Shown piece by piece: positions 1 to 4,527 of a DNA stretch of 6,057 nucleotides (positions within the stretch are counted from its first letter, which is position 1; the number at the start of each line of letters is the position of its first letter). Source of the DNA: Caulobacteraceae bacterium (lineage in GTDB: Bacteria > Pseudomonadota > Alphaproteobacteria > Caulobacterales > Caulobacteraceae); NCBI GenBank assembly GCA_030151985.1, contig JASLDZ010000023.1:1-6057 (forward strand), given 5' to 3'. The translations under genes were made by a program, and so were the position numbers. The notes below the pieces were generated by a model, which saw nothing but the letters and a program-made list of their open reading frames with translations, made no database searches and had not been told where the DNA came from.

Positions 1-45
1 AGGGCGTGGTGGAGGGGGCCCGCCGCGCGCGCTACGCTGGGGGCG

Positions 46-417
46 ATGCGCGACCTGAAGCCCGGAGCCGTCAAGCGCGCGCGTCGCCTGCGTCGTGAAC
101 TCACGCCGCCGGAGCTGAAGCTTTGGCTGGAGCTGAAGGCGCAGTGCGGCGGACGATGTCCCTTCCGAAGGCAGCACCCCATGGGGCCTTACGTGCTCGA
201 CTTCTATTGCGCCTCGGCCCGGTTGTGCGTGGAGGTGGACGGGGTGGAGCACACGCGGGACGCGCGGATCATGCGTGACGCAGAGCGCGACGCTTGGTTG
301 CGCGAGAGAGGCGTGCGTGTCGAGCGACTGCGCGCGCACGAAGTGCTTGCCGCTCCGGGCGATGCGGCCTGGGCGATGCTGCAGTGGGTAGACGACATAC
401 TCCCCCGTCGCCCCTAG
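46..417 (+). CDS. DUF559 family protein, Vsr-like endonuclease fold
   Basis: This 123-residue protein matches the DUF559 family, small single-domain proteins related to very-short-patch-repair (Vsr) and PD-(D/E)XK nucleases. The family's cellular role is not established. Visible hallmarks are a basic N-terminal helix with RARRLRRELTPPELKLW (about residues 11-27), the FRRQHPMGPYVLDFYC block (40-55) and CVEVDGVEH (61-69). D52, E63 and D65 sit where the metal-binding acidic residues of the nuclease fold are expected, and R41, Q43 and H44 match the conserved RRQHP. A C-terminal part (RERGVRVERLRAHEVL, 86-101) completes the domain. Length is normal for the family. The ATG at 46 fits the usual N-terminus, but a G-run ends only 2 bases before it, and the frame is open to the window edge, so a slightly longer start cannot be excluded. 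It is convergent with the ATP-grasp gene. Nuclease activity is inferred; family assignment is strong. Confidence 0.88.
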   Translation: MRDLKPGAVKRARRLRRELTPPELKLWLELKAQCGGRCPFRRQHPMGPYVLDFYCASARLCVEVDGVEHTRDARIMRDAERDAWLRERGVRVERLRAHEVLAAPGDAAWAMLQWVDDILPRRP

Positions 418-435
418 CTTCGCGCCGCCGGACCG

Positions 436-490
436 CCCCCGCTTGCGGGGGAGGAGGCGCGAGGCCACAGGCCGATGCGACTGAGGGGGC
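436..490. repeat. palindromic intergenic element, left copy (inverted)
   Basis: This copy begins with a hairpin, CCCCCGC (436-442), a TT loop and GCGGGGG (445-451), and ends in CTGAGGGGGC (481-490). It can also be read as a CCCCCG stem closing a CTTG tetraloop. Read on the - strand it follows the same order as the copy at 507-560: a CCCCCTCAG end, a variable GC-rich middle, then a CTCCCCCGC hairpin. The two copies therefore face each other. Such elements look like the short dispersed palindromes of Caulobacterales and sphingomonad genomes; that resemblance is from memory and not searched. Confidence 0.6.
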
Positions 491-506
491 GAGTGTCCGA
501 ACATAG

Positions 507-560
507 GCCCCCTCAGACCGTCGCTTCGCTCCGGCCAGCTCCCCCGCGAGCGGGGGAGCT
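507..560. repeat. palindromic intergenic element, right copy
   Basis: The element starts with GCCCCCTCAG (507-516), exactly complementary to 481-490 of the left copy, and runs through a TCGCTTCGCTCCGGCC-like middle to a strong hairpin at 537-560. CTCCCCCGC at 539-547 is also complementary to GCGGGGGAG at 445-453. The whole 436-560 stretch can thus fold either as two local hairpins or as one large interrupted stem with a 16-base central loop (491-506). Confidence 0.6.
537..560. terminator. candidate bidirectional terminator hairpin
   Basis: AGCTCCCCCGC (537-547) and GCGGGGGAGCT (550-560) form a perfect 11-bp stem around a GA loop, located between two convergent genes and ending 18 bases from the ATP-grasp stop codon. 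Position and stability suit a transcription stop for both strands. There is no T-tract on either side, so classical Rho-independent termination is doubtful, and the hairpin is also part of the repeat element. Confidence 0.35.
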
Positions 561-578
561 CTGATGACGAGGCGGTCC

Positions 579-1994
579 TCATTCCAACACCCAGGTGTCC
601 TTCGTGCCGCCGCCCTGGCTGGAGTTGACCACCAGCGAGCCTTCGGCCAGCGCCACGCGGGTCAGGCCGCCGGGGGTGACGCGGACGCGGTCGGCGCCGG
701 TGAGGACGAAGGGGCGCAGGTCCACGTGGCGGGGAGCCAGGCCGCTCTCGACGAAGGTGGGGCAGGTGGAGAGCGCCAGCGTGGGCTGGGCGATGTAGGC
801 GTCGGGGTGGGCCAGGAGCTTGGCGCGGAACGCTTCGATCTCGGCCGTGGTGGCGGAAGGGCCCACCAGCATGCCGTAGCCGCCCGAGCCGGCGCACTCC
901 TTCACCACCAGCTCCGGCAGCCGGTCCAGCACCTCCCTCAGCGCCTCGGGTTCCCGGCAGCGCCAGGTGGGCACGGTCTGCAGGATCGGCTCCTCGCCCG
1001 AGAAGAAGCGGACGATGGCGTCCATGTAGCTGTAGACGGCCTTGTCGTCGGCCACGCCCGTGCCCGGCGCGTTGGCGAGCGTCACATTGCCCGCGGCGTA
1101 GGCCGCCATCAGCCCCGGCACGCCGAGCGCCGAGTCGGGCCGGAACGTCAGCGGGTCCAGGAAGTCGTCGTCCAGTCGGCGGTAGAGCACGTCCACCCGC
1201 TTGGGCCCGTCGGTGGTGCGCATGTAGACGACCGCATCGTCCACGAAGAGGTCGATCCCCTCCACCAGCTCCACCCCCAGCTTGTCGGCCAGGAAGCTGT
1301 GCTCGTAGTACGCCGAGTTGTACTGCCCCGGCGTCAGCACCGCGATGGTCGGGTCCTCCTCCCGCCCGTGAGGGGCGACCGAGCGCAGGGTGTGGAGCAG
1401 GCTGTCGGTGTAGGTCTCCACGGGGGCGACGCGATGGGCGGCGAACAGCTCCGGGAAGAGGCGCAGCATCGCCTCGCGATTCTCCAGCATGTAGCTGACG
1501 CCGCTGGGGGTTCGGGCGTTGTCCTCAAGCACGAAGAACCGCCGCTCGCCGGTGCGCACGAGGTCGATGCCCGCGAGGTGGACGTAGACGCCGTGCGGCG
1601 GGCGCACGTGCGCGGTCTCCAGCCGGAACTGCGGGTTGCCCAGCATCAGGTCGGCGGGCACGACCCCCGCCCGGATGCACTCGCGCGAGCCGTAGACGTC
1701 GTTCAGGAAGGCGTTCAGCGCGGTGGCGCGCTGCACGAGGCCCCGCTCCAGGAAGGCCCATTCCGCCGCGTCGATCACCCGGGGCACGATGTCGAAGGGG
1801 ATCAGCCGCTCGCCCGCGTCCGCGTCGCCGTAGACGGCGAAGGTTATGCCGAGCCGGCGGAAGAACAGCTCCGCCTGCTCGCGGCGGGTGGCGAAGAGCT
1901 CGGGCGGGGTGGAGTCCAGCCATTCACGCAGGCGGGCGTAGGGCGCGCGCACGCTCGCGCCCGCCTCCTCGCCGGACATCTCGTCGAAGATCAT
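579..1994 (-). CDS. circularly permuted type 2 ATP-grasp protein (DUF404/DUF407)
   Basis: This 471-residue protein is a full-length member of the circularly permuted ATP-grasp family. These are predicted amidoligases that would join a carboxylate to an amine using ATP; no substrate is known. Conserved blocks in order are the FDEM N-terminus (3-6), FRRLGITFAVYG (45-56), VLEDNARTPSGVSYMLENRE (155-174), TPGQYNSAYYEHSFLA (221-236), DVLYRRLDDDFLDPLTFR (268-285), NAPGTGVADDKAVY (308-321), VVKECAGSGGYGMLVGP (363-379, the glycine-rich nucleotide-binding loop), and NSSQGGGTKDTWVLE at the C-terminus (457-471). The ATG at 1994 is chosen because FDEM is the usual start of the family; G-rich sequence (GAGGG, then GCGGGG) lies upstream. 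No signal peptide is seen, so it is probably cytosolic. Relatives are usually followed by alpha-E (DUF403) and transglutaminase-like genes, but here the next gene downstream is the convergent DUF559 gene. Family assignment is firm; biochemical role unknown. Confidence 0.93.
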   Translation of the reverse strand: MIFDEMSGEEAGASVRAPYARLREWLDSTPPELFATRREQAELFFRRLGITFAVYGDADAGERLIPFDIVPRVIDAAEWAFLERGLVQRATALNAFLNDVYGSRECIRAGVVPADLMLGNPQFRLETAHVRPPHGVYVHLAGIDLVRTGERRFFVLEDNARTPSGVSYMLENREAMLRLFPELFAAHRVAPVETYTDSLLHTLRSVAPHGREEDPTIAVLTPGQYNSAYYEHSFLADKLGVELVEGIDLFVDDAVVYMRTTDGPKRVDVLYRRLDDDFLDPLTFRPDSALGVPGLMAAYAAGNVTLANAPGTGVADDKAVYSYMDAIVRFFSGEEPILQTVPTWRCREPEALREVLDRLPELVVKECAGSGGYGMLVGPSATTAEIEAFRAKLLAHPDAYIAQPTLALSTCPTFVESGLAPRHVDLRPFVLTGADRVRVTPGGLTRVALAEGSLVVNSSQGGGTKDTWVLE

Positions 1995-2094
1995 CCCCGC
2001 GCCGCCCTCGATCCCTCGCCGCTAACGCGCGACGATCAGAGTCGGCGCCTGCGACACGGTCAAGCCGCCGGCGCCGCGGGCGCAGGCGATCCCC

Positions 2095-2106
2095 ACGGGC
2101 GCCCGT
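2095..2106. promoter_or_regulatory. 12-bp perfect palindrome, possible operator
   Basis: ACGGGCGCCCGT is a perfect 12-bp palindrome lying 72 bases before the response regulator start and 101 bases from the ATP-grasp start. A dyad between divergent genes next to a DNA-binding regulator could be an operator. OmpR-type regulators more often bind direct repeats, and short palindromes are frequent in DNA this rich in GC, so the call is weak. Confidence 0.2.
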
Positions 2107-2165
2107 TCCCGCGGCACGATTGCACAGCTGCGACCGAGGCGCGCAAACTAGGCCGTATTGTCGTC

Positions 2166-2170
2166 GGAGA
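2166..2170 (+). promoter_or_regulatory. ribosome binding site of the response regulator
   Basis: GGAGA lies 7 bases before the ATG at 2178. It decides the start: the same frame is open far upstream (back to 564) only because it runs antisense to the ATP-grasp gene, and the receiver domain begins about 20 residues after this ATG. Confidence 0.7.
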
Positions 2171-2177
2171 ACGCGTC

Positions 2178-2924
2178 ATGCCCAGCCAAGCCGCCGCCTC
2201 CCTCGCCGCGCCCGAAGGGGACGCGTCGCCCTATGTGATGGTGGTCGACGACGACGAGAGCCTGCGGGCCGAGATCGCCGCCTATCTCGCCGAGCACGGC
2301 TTCGCGGTGGGGCAGGCGGCCGACGCCGGGCAGATGAACCGCCTCCTGGCCGAGCGCCCGGCCGACCTGATCCTGCTCGACGTGATGATGCCGGGGGAGG
2401 ACGGCCTGCAGGCCTGCCGTCGTCTGGCCGATGCGGGCGGCCCGCCGATCCTGATGATGAGCGCGATGGGCGAGCCCACCGACCGGATCGTGGGGCTAGA
2501 GCTTGGGGCCGACGACTACCTCGCCAAGCCCTTCGTGCCGCGGGAGCTGTTGGCGCGGGTGAAGGCGCTGCTGCGCCGCAAGGCGGCGCCCACGGGGCTG
2601 GGCGACGAGGCGGGCTACAGCTTCGCCGGCTTCACGCTGGACGTGGTGCGCCGCCAGCTCCGCTCCTCCGACGGAGTGGGCGTGATCCTGACGGCGGGGG
2701 AGTTCTCGCTGCTGTCGGCCTTCCTGGAGCACCCCCGGCGCGTGCTGTCGCGCGAGCAGCTCCTGGAATACGCGCGCGGCCACGACGCGGAGGTCTACGA
2801 CCGCGCCGTGGACGTCCAGCTCAGCCGGCTGCGGCGCAAGCTGCACGCGGGCGCGCTGGAGGACGTGATCAAGACCTACCGCGGCGCCGGCTACATGCTG
2901 GATGCGCACGTGACGCGGCTGTGA
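2178..2924 (+). CDS. OmpR/PhoB-family two-component response regulator
   Basis: This 248-residue cytosolic regulator should be phosphorylated by the adjacent kinase and bind DNA. The receiver domain spans about residues 18-134: acidic pocket D24-D26 in VVDDDE, phospho-acceptor D68 in LILLDVMMPGEDG, the conserved hydroxyl residue S95 in ILMMSAMGE, aromatic switch Y114 and K117 in ADDYLAKPF. A winged-helix output domain follows (about 147-244), with LTAGEFSLLSAFLEHP, SREQLLEYARG, the recognition-helix region RAVDVQLSRLRRKL (209-222) and the wing IKTYRGAGYML (231-241). A 17-residue Ala/Ser-rich N-terminal extension precedes the receiver. Length is normal for the family. The ATG at 2178 has a good ribosome binding site. 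Its stop is 7 bases before the kinase start, indicating an operon. The overall pattern is OmpR-like, but I cannot name the orthologue or target genes. Confidence 0.95.
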   Translation: MPSQAAASLAAPEGDASPYVMVVDDDESLRAEIAAYLAEHGFAVGQAADAGQMNRLLAERPADLILLDVMMPGEDGLQACRRLADAGGPPILMMSAMGEPTDRIVGLELGADDYLAKPFVPRELLARVKALLRRKAAPTGLGDEAGYSFAGFTLDVVRRQLRSSDGVGVILTAGEFSLLSAFLEHPRRVLSREQLLEYARGHDAEVYDRAVDVQLSRLRRKLHAGALEDVIKTYRGAGYMLDAHVTRL

Positions 2925-2931
2925 GGTCGCC

Positions 2932-4437
2932 GTGCGCCTGAGCGCGCCCGGGCGGGGCCGCCGCGCGCCCCTCTCGCTCCAGGTCCTGGCGCTCGTCATC
3001 GTCAGCCTGGTGGTGGCGCAGGTCGCCGCGTTCACGGCGGTGCTGGTGCTGCCGCCGGACCACGCCTTCTACCGGGTGGAGGAGATCGCCTCGGCGCTGC
3101 GCGGCGGCTCGCTCGCGACGCGCTTCGGGCGGCCGCTGGTGCGCCGGCTGGAGCCGTCGCCGCCCTCCCGCACCGGGCTCGGCTGGTCGGCGCCCTATGG
3201 CTACCGGCGCGAGCTGGCGAGGGCGCTAGGCGTCGACCAGGACAAGCTGCGTCTGCAGATCTTCGCGCCGCCGCCTTTCGTGGGTCTGCGCGGAGGGCGT
3301 GGACGCTACGAGCGGCCGCCGGGAGAACGTCCGCCGCCGGGCGACTTCCCGCCGGCTGCCCGCGACGGCGCCGTCGGCGACCGTCCGCCGCCGTCGCGTG
3401 AGGAGGGCGTCGGCGCCGCGCCAGCGGGCGGTGAGCCGTTCGTGGGGCAGCGGGAGCCGCAGGGGTGGCGCTGGCGCGGCCCGCCGCTGCACGCCTCCTT
3501 CGTCGCCGCCTTGCACCAGCCGGACGGGCGGTGGCTGACCGTGACCCCCGCGCCCGAACCGTTCCCCAACGCCTGGCAGCGGCGGATCATCCTGTGGTTC
3601 CTGGCGAGCCTGGCCGTCATCGGCCCCATGACCTGGCTGTTCGCCCGCCGGCTCGCCGCCCCGCTGCGCAGGTTCGCCGACGCCGCCGACAGGCTCGGGC
3701 GCGATCCGCGCACTCCGCCCCTCGCGCTCAAGGGCCCGGCCGAGATCGGGCTCGCCGCCGCCGCCTTCAACCGGATGCAGGCGCGACTGCAGCGCTACGT
3801 CGAGGACCGCACCGCCATGGTCGGCGCGATCAGCCACGACCTGCGCACGCCGCTCGCGCGCATCCGCTTCAAGGTCGAGTCCGCCTCGCCCGAGCTGAAG
3901 CGCGCGGTGCTGCAGGACGTGGCGCAGATGGAGGAGATGATCGGCTCGGTGCTGGCCTTCATCCGCGACGCTTCCGAGCCCGGCGCCCGCGAGCGGCTGG
4001 ACCTGCGCTCGCTGGTGGAGTGCGAGGTGGACGAAGCGGCGCTGGTGGGCGGCGACGTGGCGCTGGCGGAGGGCGATTCGCTGATCGTCGAGGCCGACGC
4101 CTCGGCCGTGCAGCGGGTCGTCGCCAACCTGATCGACAACGCGCTGAAGTACGGCGAGCGCGCCAAGGTCAGCCTCCATCGCGACGAGGCGGAGGCGGTG
4201 GTCGAGGTCGCCGACTCGGGTCCCGGCCTACCGGCGTCGGAGTTGGAGCGCGTGTTCCTGCCCTTCTACCGGGCCGAGGCGGCGCGCAGCCTCGACAAGG
4301 GCGGGATCGGCCTGGGCCTTGCGGTCTCGCGCTCCATCGCCCGGGCGCACGGCGGCGACGTGCGGCTGGCGAACACGGGTTCGGGGTTGGTGGCGCAGGT
4401 GCGCATCCCGCTCGCGGCCGAGGCCGCCTCCGCATGA
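2932..4437 (+). CDS. membrane sensor histidine kinase (HAMP-HisKA-HATPase)
   Basis: This 501-residue kinase is the probable partner of the preceding regulator. A first membrane segment lies at about 14-40, then a periplasmic region (about 41-217), a second membrane segment IILWFLASLAVIGPMTWLF (219-237), a HAMP linker (about 238-290), and a dimerisation/phospho-acceptor helix with H302 in ISHDLRTPLARIRF. The ATPase domain has N-box VANLIDNALKYG (397-408, N403), G1 VADSGPGLP (426-434), F-box FLPFYRAEAAR (442-452) and G2 GGIGLGLAVSRSIARAHGG (457-475). All residues needed for kinase activity appear present. The GTG start at 2932 is supported by GAGG at 2923-2926, overlapping the regulator stop, and by placing the first membrane segment close to the N-terminus. 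The periplasmic part includes a low-complexity Pro/Arg/Gly stretch (about 110-180) unlike a standard folded sensor domain. The architecture is EnvZ/RstB-like; the signal sensed is unknown. Confidence 0.95.
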   Translation: MRLSAPGRGRRAPLSLQVLALVIVSLVVAQVAAFTAVLVLPPDHAFYRVEEIASALRGGSLATRFGRPLVRRLEPSPPSRTGLGWSAPYGYRRELARALGVDQDKLRLQIFAPPPFVGLRGGRGRYERPPGERPPPGDFPPAARDGAVGDRPPPSREEGVGAAPAGGEPFVGQREPQGWRWRGPPLHASFVAALHQPDGRWLTVTPAPEPFPNAWQRRIILWFLASLAVIGPMTWLFARRLAAPLRRFADAADRLGRDPRTPPLALKGPAEIGLAAAAFNRMQARLQRYVEDRTAMVGAISHDLRTPLARIRFKVESASPELKRAVLQDVAQMEEMIGSVLAFIRDASEPGARERLDLRSLVECEVDEAALVGGDVALAEGDSLIVEADASAVQRVVANLIDNALKYGERAKVSLHRDEAEAVVEVADSGPGLPASELERVFLPFYRAEAARSLDKGGIGLGLAVSRSIARAHGGDVRLANTGSGLVAQVRIPLAAEAASA

Positions 4438-4527
4438 CGGAAGCTTAACTCGCCCGCCACGCCTCGCATCGTCAGATTGCGCCGCCATGCGGGGCGTGAC
4501 CCGCGTCGACGGTCGGGTGCGGGTTCG
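4438..4527 (+). other. short gap between kinase and TolC-like gene
   Basis: These 90 bases contain no gene. No T-rich terminator is seen after the kinase stop. Just before the TolC-like start, ACCCGC (4499-4504) can pair with GCGGGT (4519-4524), and a competing ACCCG/CGGGT pairing (4499-4503 with 4514-4518) is possible. No strong Shine-Dalgarno sequence is present, only G-rich bases within the 3' arm of the hairpin. Read-through from the kinase and a separate promoter are both possible. Confidence 0.4.

Larger units (their letters stand above)
1995..2177. promoter_or_regulatory. divergent intergenic control region
   Basis: This 183-base region separates the starts of the ATP-grasp gene (-) and the response regulator (+), so promoters in both directions should lie here. 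It holds an 8-bp inverted repeat (CGCCTGCG at 2046-2053 with CGCAGGCG at 2081-2088), a CGGCGCCG palindrome within that loop (2069-2076) and the palindrome at 2095-2106. The stretch 2141-2162, just upstream of the regulator, is the least GC-rich part and is a plausible -10 area, but no -35/-10 pair with good match and spacing could be identified. Confidence 0.5.

Noticed and set aside
436..560. A small CRISPR array or insertion-sequence terminal repeats
   Set aside because: There are only two inverted copies, no regular spacing, no spacers and no transposase gene between or beside them.
564..2177. A frame open on the + strand from 564 that runs into the response regulator, suggesting a 786-residue fusion
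   Set aside because: It runs antisense through the well-conserved ATP-grasp gene, its residues are Gly/Arg/Val/His-rich without a domain, and a proper ribosome binding site and start exist at 2178. Stop-free antisense frames are expected in DNA this rich in GC.
3226..4179. A 317-codon - strand frame opposite the histidine kinase
   Set aside because: The opposite strand carries all kinase motifs in frame; this frame shows none of its own.
4487..4489. An upstream ATG as the start of the TolC-like gene
   Set aside because: It is in a different frame from the TolC coding sequence; the ATG at 4528 is in frame and gives a typical signal peptide.
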